Shown: piece by piece, positions 1 through 10,929 of the stretch
Numbering within the stretch: position 1 is the stretch's first letter
Layout of the letters: each line of letters opens with the position of its first letter
Translations under genes and position numbers: made by a program
Assembly (NCBI GenBank): GCA_035079385.1
Contig: JAVHKY010000029.1
Location: forward strand, 12,028,001 to 12,092,000
Direction: 5' to 3'
Length of the DNA stretch: 64,000 bases
DNA from: Aspidiotus rigidus
Lineage: Eukaryota; Arthropoda; Insecta; Hemiptera; Diaspididae
Notes under the pieces: generated by a model
What the model saw: only the letters and a program-made list of their open reading frames with translations
Databases searched by the model: none
What the model was told of the DNA's origin: nothing

Positions 1-1290
1 TGCAGTACTACTACAAAGACTTTTCTTATCGTTTATGTATTGATTTAAACTATCAAAAGTGCAGGATTAAAACGAGTGAAATGAACCCGTTTCTTCTGTT
101 CAGTTCTTTTTTTTATGCTGTTCATTCCGTTCACGTTCATTTAAAAAAAATGAACGTGAACGAGTGAACGCGTTCATGAACGTAACCATCCCTGGGCGTA
201 ACCTACACTGGGTAGCGCCAGTTACAAAGGTAATCATGGATTTTTTCCTTATGGAGCAAATACATACGTTAGTTCAAACGCATTTTCTGAAATTAATTGA
301 CTTTTATAATCAAGAATAGTGTGAGAATCAAGTAATAGAGAATTCTCAAAAGAACATTTTTTGTAATGAACAATTTTTTCTAAAGCTCATTAGGCAATTA
401 AACTGACGTCACAAACGTGACGCACGAGAACTCACTTGATGGCGGTAATACATTGCGGCTTATGGAGCGTATCCTGTTTTTCTCAGTTTTCTCAGGAAAT
501 AAGCCTTTAGATGAAAAAATGAAGAGAACAAAGTTTGTTCCCCTTGTAATTTCCTATCGATTGGACGCACTGAAAAAATTTTTAATTTTTTTTTGTACCA
601 TTATGTAGGAAATTACAAGGGCAATAAATCTCATTCTTATCATTTTTACATTTTAGGCCTCCATTCCAAAGATAATCGAGAAAAACCGTGCGCGTCCCAT
701 GCAATGTAACATCACCAACGAGTGAGATACTAGAACATGCCGAGTGACGTCACGTTGAATTGTCTAATACCGAAATTGGAAAACAGAGTCGAAAAATTGT
801 TTGGAGATAAACCAATTGAACCATGATCACCTAATCTATGGCGGTATATGAGAGAAAAATGAAAAATGTGGAATAAGTCTTGAATGAAGCGGAATTGAAG
901 ATTTTGTCATCTCATCTAATTCGTAGAATTTTTATTTGTGAACATCTTTTATGGGATGACCGGAAGCCAAATCTGCTTCATTCAAGTGTTATTTTAATTT
1001 TTTCCCCATATGTATGCTGCTTTAATTTAGCTCCCGTTTTCAATTCCTCTCCGCTCGGTAAAAATGCAGCGCGACGCTAGCGCTGTTCGGCCCGAATACT
1101 CCGCTTATCAATTTTAATATGCCCAGTCCGGGTAATACAGGCCCCTAGTGTCTTCACTAAAAGTAAGAAATTCTTGACAGAGATCTGTAGTAATGTATGA
1201 GAACACTATCTATATTCATCAAAATGGCTAAGTTTATTTCTCTTCTGAAAAGGTTTTTGTTTGTCATGTCCAGGGATGAATGTACAGAAC
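1..1290. other. Non-coding flank with a short perfect hairpin
   Basis: No exon was recognised. At 129-161 there is a perfect 12-bp inverted repeat (gttcacgttcat) around an A-rich loop, in a stretch where gttcat/atgaac words recur (60-190). If the GH27 terminal exon at 1507 belongs to an upstream gene, this stretch would be its last intron. The open frames here have no splice context or recognisable domain. Confidence 0.4.
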
Positions 1291-1296
1291 GTAAAC

Positions 1297-1458
1297 ATAT
1301 TATATGTGTATGTGACCTGTCACAAAGAAATCGACCTTATGAGGTTCATTCTGCAGCTACATTTCTGCAGTATGAATAATTCAGTGGTGTAGAAATATAT
1401 AGCTCTACAGCATAAATCATAAGGTCGATTTCTTCATGACGGGTCACATAATATGTGT
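1297..1458. mobile_element. Foldback (MITE-like) element
   Basis: Arms of about 40 bp are inverted copies of each other. Both contain aagaaatcgaccttatga, at about 1325 on the plus strand and about 1418 on the minus strand, and both continue outward through a gtgacc(t/c)gtca block. The two arms enclose roughly 80 bp. No transposase and no clear target duplication are visible. It lies just upstream of the duplicated GH27 terminal exon. Confidence 0.55.
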
Positions 1459-1506
1459 GAAACTTTACCAAAATGAAGTTGTTCTTACTGTTTTATTAAT
1501 TTTCAG

Positions 1507-1568
1507 GTTGTACGATGTTCAAAGCTGAAGCACTGCCTGGAGGCTCCTGCTGTGATCCCTATTATTGA
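1507..1568 (+). CDS. Terminal exon of an upstream GH27 alpha-galactosidase paralog (partial)
   Basis: A 62-bp exon follows a good acceptor (ttattaattttcag). It encodes [13 protein letters not shown] followed by SCCDPYY and a stop, starting in phase 1. The predicted peptide is identical to the last exon of the complete GH27 gene at 8090-8151. The three nucleotide differences between the two exons are all synonymous. Flanking similarity extends from about 1470 to 1700. The other exons of this copy would lie upstream of base 1, because the preceding 1.5 kb holds none that I can recognise. Synonymous-only divergence implies that this copy was kept under protein-level constraint, or that the pair is recent or gene-converted. 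The alternative is an isolated duplicated exon. Confidence 0.7.
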
Positions 1569-3105
1569 ATTTTTAACGCTACACTAATTACTAATCATGA
1601 TGAGTTCATACTTTACTGATAAGGATTTGTGTGATGCCGTAGTATAATTCTAAAGGTGTCAAAGTTTCAATGAATATATTTTTCGCCCAGTCCAAACTAT
1701 AGTCCTTATAGCTGTTGAATATTGAGTCAACAAATCCTCCTTTTTTTTATTGGATTTCAAGTTAATATGATCGCTGAAATTTATGTTTAACTGAACCGAG
1801 TTCTGTATAAGAGCCGGCCAAGCGACGAGCCAATGATCTATAGAATAAGGTCTATCTCATTCCTACAAGAGGTCTGTTCTTCCAAACTGTTGGCCTGTCG
1901 CTTGAACGACTTTTATAGAACTCGGTTCAATTTAGGTCAGGTACTGTTCTACTTCATTATTTCTAAAGTGAAGAACACTTCACATGAATGAAAAATTCTC
2001 TAAAATTCTTCCCTTTCAGACTGCTCGTTATTCGCAACGAGAAAACCTGAAGTATATTAGGTATTTATTTCTCGCTGGGGTCAAAACTCAACAGTATAAT
2101 TTATTTGATTCTTGTAGAAGGAATATGACTTGGATGTCCCATTATGATAACGAATTTTATGTTGGTGACAAGAACCCGAGGAAACTTGAAAGATAATTTC
2201 TAAGGGAACCATATATAACTTGAAGATAAATGTTACAACAAAATACGAAATAAGAACGAATATGGGAAAATAGAGGACTTTTCGTCATAAGAACTAAGTT
2301 AGGGGAAGTTATAAATTTATATTTCAGAGAGAAAATAAACAGCAAATAGGATATGATACGCGGATAAAACTTATCGCGCGATCATAAAAATAGAGAGTTT
2401 AAACTTTTAAAGAGCTTGGCTGATGTGTATCTATTGTCAGAACGTTTTGCCGTAATTGTTTTTTGAGCAATGAGAAAGGAGCAACGATTATGAATTACCT
2501 TATTTTATTTTAATTTTGTAATTTGTTCAACTGTAAGTTCCATCTTTGTATGTAGGAATACAATATTGATAAAGAGCACTTATTTTAAGAGGTTAGTATA
2601 AATTTTAATTTTCTATGGTTAAAAAGAGTGATTAACGTTTTTTGTGATTTAACAAGCTACAGTGTGTATAATCTTGAGCAATCAAAACATAAAAATACAG
2701 GCTCCACCGAATAGAAATATTAACGCGCGCTCGCAAAGGGTTGAAAACAAGACCTACGAGCTACATTTTGGTCGTCGGACTCCATTTATTTTATTTCACG
2801 CCGCTTATTATGACCAGAAATGTTGATCTATACTTTTCAAGCGCCGTACTTTTAAATATCTTCTGTTCTTCTTCACGCTACCTTTAAGAAGTATCAATGT
2901 TGACTTTTTTCCGATTGCTACCACGAGTATTCAGCGTACTCGACAATTTTTCAAAATTTCCTCTTCGCCTTTTTCAATTATCTAAGTATATGATTCGGTG
3001 TGAGCGTCCGCACTAACTCAATTAATATTCTCTATAAATATAATTCGGGACAGATAATAGGTATTTTTATTGAAATAACATGTTTCTTAATGTATTTTTC
3101 CATAA
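1569..3105. other. Intergenic region between the two GH27 copies
   Basis: It holds the 3-prime flank of the upstream copy, with similarity to the flank of the downstream copy up to about 1700, a foldback element at 1791-1930, and AT-rich DNA. No other exon was recognised. The promoter and any 5-prime UTR exon of the complete GH27 gene should lie in the last few hundred bases, but no convincing TATA or initiator element can be assigned. Confidence 0.4.
1791..1930. mobile_element. Foldback element with 'gaaccgagttct' termini
   Basis: Terminal inverted repeats of about 23 bp: tgaaccgagttct at the left, and its reverse complement agaactcggttca at about 1917-1929. There is a second inner inverted pair containing caagcgac. 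Flanking ttta on both sides may be a target duplication. There is no coding capacity. The caagcgac word also occurs in the foldback at 30440-30566. Confidence 0.6.
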
Positions 3106-6100
3106 ATGATGACTATACCCAGAAGTACTATGCAAGGGTGTATTGAATTTCTTCGGTTGACATTATTTAACCTGGTGTGTCTGGTAAATTGGAGCACCGC
3201 ATTGGATAACGGTCTGGCTCGAACACCAATGATGGGTTTCTTGTCGTGGGAACGATTTCGGTGCAATACTGATTGCAAAACATACCCGGAGGAGTGTATC
3301 AGGTGAGTAGAAAATTCCCCACACTCCGCTATGAAAATCGACTTGAAAAAATTTCAACTTTCGAATTATATTAATACAAGGAAGCACCGCATCCGTCTTT
3401 ACCACTGAACTACAAGCAATCTTTATTACCTATGATTTTTCCGTGTAAAGCTCTTCCAAGTTTTAGAGTCTGTGCTGTTGCACCACAGTTTGATGGAACG
3501 TACTGTCTTTGTATTATTTTCTGTCATGTCATTCGCAGTGAAAACTTATTCAAGAGAACAGCCGACTTGATGGTTAGCGAAAATTATAAAGATTGCGGTT
3601 ATGAGTACGTAGTCATGGATGCCTGCTGGTATGAAAATAACAATTATTTACGACCAAATAGAACCAGATTTCCAAACGGAATCAGAGGCCTTTCGGACTA
3701 CGTGAGTGAATTTTTCCATGTAATAATATTGATACTGTAGCTTTCTAAAAGACATTTTTTTTCGTTCGAGCAGATACATTCAAAAGGTTTAAAATTTGGC
3801 CTTCTCGAAGATCTGGGAGCTAATAATTCCAAAAGCCTGAGTGACGGTATAAATGGCCATTTAAAAGAGGCTGCCAATTTGATCGCTAATGAGTGGCATA
3901 TCGATTATGTCAAGCTTATTGCACCGAACACCGATCTTTTCATACTCACTGAAGGTACCTTCATTTATTTACTTTTTTCTCTTCATGACAAACTCTCAAA
4001 ACTTGCAACTTCTTGAGTTGATTTTCATATCCCAAACTTGAGCTGAAGAGTAACAGTACGGTACAGGCTTTATGGTAAGGCAGGTGAAGATGGAAGACTG
4101 GCATCTATTAAGCGCGTATCCAAAGAGAAGTCACGCCAAAATTTTTAATTTTCAATAAGGAGGAGGGTTCCTCATCTTTGTCGCTCGATGAAGCAGGCGC
4201 GGATTTACGGGTAGATAGGGCAAATATCCCCTTCCAAACCTCAAAAAAGGGGAACATTTTTGAACAATGGAATATCCCCCCCTTCCCCAAATCCACGCCT
4301 GTCAAATAATGTGGGGGAAACTGCCATAAATCATTTTACCTCTTTCCAAAATCCAAAGCTGGATAATAATACCTCACCATCTCATTTCAGTTTTAAAAAT
4401 AAAGTTTGCTGCTCTTCTTGAGGCAATCCTCTGAAGGCCCAAACTCTTTTCCCATGAACCTGACAATGCGTACAAACTAAAATTCACTATGGAAAACTTT
4501 GTCTTCTCCATAGAATACAAAAATCTTCGCAATAAAATTTTTTTAGTGGGACCCCCTCTATCACTTTTGTTGGGGGGTACTTCCAGGAAATTTTCGTCCG
4601 CGAGCGGTTCGAGGTTGATGAAGTCACGGAGAGGAGAAAAACGACGGCTTCCTTAACGAAGTTGAAAGAGGAACGCAGGGAACCTGTTCTATGAGTCAAA
4701 TTGGTTTTGGTATTGAGAATTGAAGCAAGCCTAGACCTACTATAAGGCTAGTATGGAGGAGGCCTACGAGTAGACCTACAATAAATCTAGTATAAAATAG
4801 GCTTTCATCAGTGACCTGGACCTATTTTAGGGACTGCGAAATATATAGCTGGAAGTCGAAATTTTTCCAAGACCCTCTCCTATCATATGTAGCTCAAGCG
4901 TCAAAATTATTGTAAGTTTTTCGTCGGACGGCGCATGGCGCACGCCAAAATTGTCAAAAAAACCACATAGAACACATTCCCTGTTAAAATTTCGACTCTT
5001 GAGCTATTTACGATAAGAGGGGGACTTAGAATACTTTCAATTTCAAAGCTATACATGATAGGAGGGGGACTTACAAAAATATTGACTCTCGAGCTATTTA
5101 TGATAGGAGTTTCTAAATGTTCTAGTTTTTTTGAAAGACCTTCCGCAGTGGAATACGGGTCTTGCGGGTTCCCCGCTCGGCTCCTAATTTTTTTTTTTTT
5201 TCATTCTTCACAGGCTATACGAAATTCGAACGATACCTAAATGCCACTGGAAGACCAATTGTATTGTCTTGCGGTTGGCCAGCCTATTTAGACAACGAGA
5301 GCGTGCCGGTAAACTTGAGATAAAGCTGTAAAATCATTGGATCGTGTGTACTTCTAGTAAAAGTGACCCTTGAAGTGCCATATAAAACCGTCCCATTTGT
5401 TTTATCCAAGATTGATTACGAAAAATACTTTTTTGAAATAATATGATTGTAGGTTTACTTGGAGGGGTCCGAATAGAAGAAAGGCAATTTTTACGATTAC
5501 TAGCCAATCGAGACAATAAAACTGCGGGTAGAAGAAAATGTGAGGTGGGCCAAAACGATCGGACATCCCCTACATTCAAAACAAATTTTTTGTCTTTAGG
5601 AAATGATGGATAATTTTCAATTGTTTTTATCAGTCCCGCTTCCTCAGTAGTTTTTTTTGTCGTCCCCTATTTGTCCTCTCTCATAGCTTTCCTAGAGCTT
5701 TTTTAATCTACACCAATGGTCATAAATTCAGCTCATTATATCAGAAGAATGTGTTCAACCTTTATCTATTCAAAATCCCTCTTTTCTTTCCCTCCCTATA
5801 AATATCTTTTATACGAGGAAGAGAAATATTTATAGGAATTAATGGCTTCTTATAAGAACATTTTGTAATCGTATGACTATATGAAACTTATCGCGATCCA
5901 TTCGCTTGATGTGTGATATTTCAGCGAAAATATCAGCATTCGTATTCTATATCTCATTGAATATTTTCAGATTGACTATAAACTGATACAGAAGACATGT
6001 AATTCATGGAGAAATACTTTCAATGATATTGACGACTCCTACGACGACATGACGAGCATCATTGATTATTTTGCGCTCAAACAGGATTATTGGCGACCCC

Positions 6101-8151
6101 TTGCCGGGCCAGGCCATTGGAATGATCCAGATCAGGTTTGAGTTCAATCTCTCAACACATAATCTATAGCCTTTTACACAGAGTAATAGAAGCCTTAATA
6201 ATTTCCAAGGTTGGTACTAAAGTAGACTTCCTTTATATTTCCTTTACAGCTAATTATAGGTGATTTCAGCTTAAGTTATGATCAAGCCAAAGTGCAAATG
6301 TCAATTTGGGCAATTTTAGCCGCTCCTCTTCTCATGTCAGTCGATTTGAAGACAATCAAACCCGATTTCAAAGCGATTTTACAGAATAGAAAAGTTATAG
6401 CCGTTAATCAAGATGCTTTAGGAATCCAAGGAAAACGAGTATATCAAGTTGGTATAATTCGATCATTTAGGGTTCGACAGCCTGAAAACTACTTGTAATA
6501 CGTGAATTAAATTGAAACTTTAGGCCAACATACTCCCCCCTACCTATGGTGAATTGAACTAAGTCAGAAACAAAACTTGAAAGGTCCCCTCCCACAATCC
6601 CATGTCATATCAGGAAATGATATTTTTCACTTCCCTAAAGAACGTTGAGGACATTAGCCCCTCACTCATTTTTTAGCTCAAACATCAATATTTTTCTACG
6701 TTCTACAATCCGTACATCGAAGAATGAAATTTGTCAACGTCCCAAGATCTAAACTTGTAAGATCTCTTCAGGGAGGAAAGAAGTATCGAGTCCCTTGATC
6801 TTTCGGTGGAAATTTTCATAGCCTCCTCCGCAATTTATATTTATAGATAACACAATTTCACTTGGTAGGTACATCTTGCCATAATTCAATGTTTGTGGAT
6901 GCTTTACAGATTGACAGCATCGATTGCTGGACTAGACCAATCGAACCTGTTGTCGACGGGTGCTATTCGTAAGTTATTGTAAAATGATCTATTTTAAGTG
7001 CACAATCGTGCTCTGATCGCTTCCTTTAATAATGACAAACTCTATTAGGTATTGTTTTGTTTCAGATACGCTTGTGTGTTTATGTCTCGCCGTACGGATG
7101 GCACTCCTTACTTATTTAGCGTTAAGCTAGACCACATTGGGCTCAAAAATAAATCTGGATACCGATTTACCGTAATTTCAATTCATAAACTGTTCCTTAC
7201 TCATAACTTAGATGTAGAGCCCATCATCATTCAATGTTAACGGAGTGTGTTTCTTTCATTAATAGGCCCTGTACGCTGAAGATTCCAGAAAGAACGGAAC
7301 ATTTGTTTTGAAGCCAAACGAAATTTTGGGTACTTTGATCAATCCCTTAGGTAAAGTATTTGTACCGTCAGACTTGTTATGCATTGAACTAGAGAGAAAC
7401 TGAAATTATCTGATTACAAAATCGGGTCACCTATATCTGCCTTCTCTAAACGCAATGATTTAGATATACAGTTGTGTGTAAAGGATGAAGGGCTCGACCA
7501 TTAACAGGGGGCATTGATCAAAAATATAGCTCTTAATGCATAGACTATATAGGCAGAGTGCGACAGGTTATGTACAAGTAGCGTTGCAACGTAGAGACAA
7601 GAATATTTCATATCCCCCCCCCCCTGAAGAGCGAAGGTTTGACATATATATGAGACTTGGGGCAAAATCATGAAATGACAAAGAAGTACTGCTTTTCTGA
7701 AATAACTTCCTCGAAAGTCTTCGAAGCTTAAGAGGCTGGGACAAAACCATCCCACAAAGAGGAGGGAGAGCTACTCGTCCTTCATTACTCCCTCGAGAGG
7801 CTTTTTGAGAAGCTCTTTGAACGGTTCTCGCTAGTAACGCAATATACGGCTTACGTTTTCAATACTAGGAGAGCAGGTGGTTGCCCTTTTCCTTTGTTTT
7901 ATTTCTAAAAAAGTTTTCTCTTGTTAAGCTCCACAGTTGAGGACGTATCTGGCAAAAGGGCGTCTGCACAATGTATTTCTTATGGGACGGACGCCCTTCT
8001 GCCAGAACCCTCCTCAGTTGAGTATAGAAGTAGGTATTAGTGAAATTTTACCAAAATAAAGTTGTTCTGACTCTTTTATTAATTTTTAGGTTGCACGATG
8101 TTCAAAGCTGAAGCACTGCCCGGAGGCTCCTGCTGTGATCCTTATTATTGA
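3106..8151 (+). CDS. Secreted GH27 alpha-galactosidase / alpha-N-acetylgalactosaminidase-like protein, probably catalytically dead
   Basis: Ten exons: 3106-3302, 3539-3701, 3774-3954, 5214-5308, 5971-6135, 6250-6447, 6910-6968, 7066-7171, 7266-7350 and 8090-8151. Together they give 436 residues, the usual GH27 size. All junctions are GT-AG. The exon 6 donor is uncertain (6447, or 6438 in the same phase). An N-terminal hydrophobic stretch suggests secretion. Family landmarks, in order: [61 protein letters not shown] and GHWNDPDQ. The C-terminal half is closest to NAGA (DALGIQGKR). The acid/base Asp (NDIDDS) is kept. The nucleophile position in the usual KxDGC motif reads KLIAP, so Asp became Ile and the disulphide Cys became Pro. 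The DDCW motif is DACW, the GIYAD Tyr is Leu, and the first substrate-site Trp is Phe. Family membership is certain; loss of hydrolysis is inferred from these residues. Confidence 0.88.
4194..4301. mobile_element. Short hAT-like MITE in GH27 intron 3
   Basis: It starts caggcgcggattt and ends aaatccacgcctg, giving inverted termini around about 80 bp. The termini resemble those of the hAT transposon at 51151-52313 (caggggcggat, then gggca and atatccc blocks), so it may be an internally deleted relative. The flanking 8-mers do not match, so the insertion boundaries are not proven. Confidence 0.5.
4700..5160. repeat. Dispersed repeat pieces in GH27 intron 3
   Basis: Several copies of a short dispersed motif are visible: gagctatttatgataggag (about 5090-5108), ataagagggggactt, and related inverted forms near 4870. 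Similar words occur at 19.9-20.1 kb, 45.3 kb and 50.6 kb. A gggaacctgttctatg word at about 4679 recurs at 32.28, 45.25 and 45.93 kb. An incomplete satellite-like ctagtata run (4735-4800) resembles the 29.8-32.1 kb satellite. Confidence 0.45.
7940..8015. mobile_element. 76-bp foldback element, copy 1 (last intron of the GH27 gene)
   Basis: This 76-bp unit folds into a 17-bp stem (7948-7964 with 7990-8006, one mismatch) around a loop containing atgtatttcttatggg. It is flanked by an exact 5-bp duplication, agttg (7935-7939 and 8016-8020). A second copy of the same length lies at 30751-30826 with a different 5-bp duplication. It has no coding capacity. Confidence 0.75.
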
Positions 8152-8264
8152 GTTGTTAATACTACAGTAATCACTAATCATGAAGGGTAGATACTTGACT
8201 GATGAAGTATTATGAAGTCCTAATGCGATGCCGTAGTATAATTCTGAAGTTGTTAAAAAGTTTC

Positions 8265-8270
8265 AATAAA
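8265..8270 (+). terminator. Polyadenylation signal of the complete GH27 gene
   Basis: A canonical AATAAA lies 114 bp after the stop codon, at a typical distance for an insect 3-prime UTR. The upstream paralog has no exact AATAAA at the matching position (it reads aatgaa). Confidence 0.55.
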
Positions 8271-8360
8271 TCCTCTTCATCCAGTTCAAATTTCTCTAAC
8301 TTAGTGACTATAACCATATATTAGTAGAAGGGGAGTACATTGAGCCCGCCAGGGAAGGAC

Positions 8361-8752
8361 AGACCGATTCCCCGGTGACGTCACAGTGTTGATAACAGTG
8401 AGCGATAGTGAGTCAAAGTACCCAATTTTGTAATCGATATTACGATTATTGGGCAAATCATGATATCAATTTCCATAAGAATACACAGGGAACGATTCAA
8501 TCACATACAATTATTCAAAAACAAGATGTTCCTAATGTATTAGACATCTCTATCTAGAATCTAGAAGTTCTGTAGAATTCAAATATATGTAGTTTTTATT
8601 GCTAACGTACTTCTTGTTCTTGAATACTAGTGAATGATCAAAACGTTCCCTGTGTATTCTTGTGGGGTTCTAAAATAGCTGCCCCAAAGCCAGCAGCAGA
8701 GAACAAGCATTCAATCAAAATTGAAGATCTTGACGTCACGGGGAATCGGTCT
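8361..8752. mobile_element. Foldback MITE, copy 1 (gaccgattcccc termini)
   Basis: Left terminus agaccgattccccggtgacg, right terminus tgacgtcacggggaatcggt, an inverted pair of about 22 bp. There is a second, inner inverted pair built on tccctgtgtattctt. A second copy in the opposite orientation lies at 31018-31385. A frame of 96 codons runs out of it, but its matching segment in the other copy is only element sequence, so it is not treated as a gene. Confidence 0.7.
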
Positions 8753-9864
8753 ATTGCGGACGGAAATTTACCCTATAGAGTTAGGATGAGAGGGGCAAGT
8801 GTGGATCTGTTGCCGCGTATTCTTGCGAATGGAGGTGTACTCGTGATACTGGTAGATTTTCTAATGGACTTGAAAAAAATTAGGTCTGGCCCACTCTGCA
8901 AAATGGAGAAGGCTGGATGATGAGGAGATTTTTGTTTTAGTGATTTCTTAATTTTATGAAAATTTTTGCGTGGTTTAGTGAGAGGAGAAGATTGTTGTTT
9001 AGGTTATCGAATTTAAAAATAATTTCGCCGTGTTTATCTACAAATGGGCAGCACAATATTATGTCATAATTGTTTAATTCTCGAGATCCTACTAGTGCGG
9101 TGAAGAGGTTTAATTTTTTGGTATGTTTTCTGAATGGATATATTCCTGAATGTATATGTGGTCAGTTCCTGGTTGGAAGAGAGTGTTGTCTTGAATGAAG
9201 AAGACTAGTGGCTAGGTACTTCTTTTTTTTCGTTTGTATGTATCGTAATTATTGAGATTTTATTTCAAACATGATGTTTTTGGTAAGGTGTCTTGAGAAG
9301 ACAATGATCAACTATCAAGATTTCTTGACTTTTATAGTTGAGAAAGGGAGGCGTGATTCCCGACCCTTCATATTTGTGCATGTTTCAACTAAGAATTTCA
9401 AACACAAATGACCGCAGATTGTATCGTTAATATCTTGTGTTGAAACGTGTTGAAATGTGTTGAAATATGTTCAAACATGTTCAAACATGTTGAAATGTAT
9501 TCAAACATGTATACCTACCCTTCAAAATTAACTTTATTAAGCCTATTGAATTATTCTCAAAAAACAACTCTTATAACTTGTCCACTGACTATCGACAGTT
9601 GACAATGGATTTTGTCAAAAAAAAAAAAAAGAAAAACACAACGGTGATAATATAACTGATAGTTTGAGAAACCACTGATAGTTTGACAATTTTCCATTTT
9701 TTTATCACAAGCAAAAATTGAGAATATGTGCCAGTTCAATACATTGAGATCAGTATTAGGCAGTACCAGTTGTGCAATGGGCATGGCACCTTGTTTTTAC
9801 AACTTCTTCTAGTCAGGTCTGCCCTTTTGGTAACATTCCTCAATGAGGTTCCAGAAAAACAACA
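8753..9864. repeat. Intergenic AT-rich DNA with a short tandem repeat
   Basis: At 9436-9510 the words tgttgaaa and tgttcaaacatg alternate in a degenerate tandem array of about 10-12 bp units. Around 9590-9700 copies of ctgatagtttgac appear in both orientations. No gene was recognised. Confidence 0.4.
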
Positions 9865-9950
9865 ATCAGGAAAAATGTATCTATCCTATGCAAAGCGTAG
9901 GCCCTTTTCTCTTGATCAACAATTTTTATTCAAACTATCGACAGTATTGA
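9865..9950 (+). repeat. Dispersed repeat, copy 1
   Basis: It shares caatcagg(a/g)aaatgtatc, tatcct, gaagcgtagg-like and cttttctcttgatca words in the same order with 32119-32210. The nature of the parent element is unknown. Confidence 0.5.
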
Positions 9951-10929
9951 CATTGATCATACACAAAGTAATATATCGTCATTGGTATTGATAGTTTTGA
10001 AAAAAACAGGGACTACTGATAGTTTCAATTCGGAGTGCTGGTAGCGATCTCGAGCTACTGTCGACTCTCTTAGACGTGACCATGTACAATTTCCCATTTA
10101 ACTACGTGTTAACGTGGTCGCGACTATTTGGACCGGGCATAATTGTAGATTCGCTAGCGTCGCCTGAGTAAAATTAAGGAGTAAAATACGTAGAAAGTAC
10201 ACTGATAAGCGAACGGTGATCGTGACTTGAAACTAAAGGTGATTTTTTAGTTTTCCTTCAATTTCTCCAAAAAAATATAATGAATTTAGGTATATACTTG
10301 TAATAAGGAACAAAATAAAATTGGAGAGCGGAAAATTTTCTTTCAAATGAAAATATTTTTGGGAGATTTTAAAAAATTCAAAAATTTGGTGCGATGATAA
10401 ATTGATAATTGGATTTCTCATCGAATAATCTTCTTAATAACACATATTTACATCTCAATTAGCCGTATTATTCTTATTTTAAGAAAATGGAACTTCTTCC
10501 CAATCGTCAATTTGGATACGTCAATCCAACTTTGTACGGCAGATTCGGACTAGCAGGGCGACTGGGCATATAGGTGCGCCAGCGTGGATTGGGTTGGTAC
10601 GTTTGGTTGCGTGGTTAACAAGATGAATTTCCAATTTTTATTAAATTTAGTTTTAATATTTTTCCATCTTTTGAAGAACTGAATATTTACAGAGAAAAAT
10701 GAGTCGATCTGTATCCGTTTTGCGTTGTATACTGGATGTTGATGAATTTACAAGATTGGGAAAAACCATGTGACTCGGTCAACCCAGAAAATATAGTTGT
10801 TATAAAGAGGCACAAAATTTATGAATAAAAGTGGGTACCTAATGGATATAGATTATAAAACTGGTATCTATTCTTGTAAAATAAGTGTATCTTTTCGTCG
10901 ATTCATATTTGTGAAATAAGTACAATATC
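9951..10929. other. Intergenic, nothing recognised
   Basis: AT-rich sequence with a higher-GC patch (10020-10160 and 10500-10600) containing gctagcg/ccgggcat words that also occur near 1070-1130. This hints at another decayed element. No open frame has splice or domain support. Confidence 0.3.

Noticed and set aside
8630..8920. 96-codon frame with a similar 70-codon frame at 30928-31140
   Set aside because: The shared peptide lies entirely within two copies of a foldback MITE. The similarity is explained by the element, and one copy runs out into poly-T/satellite sequence.
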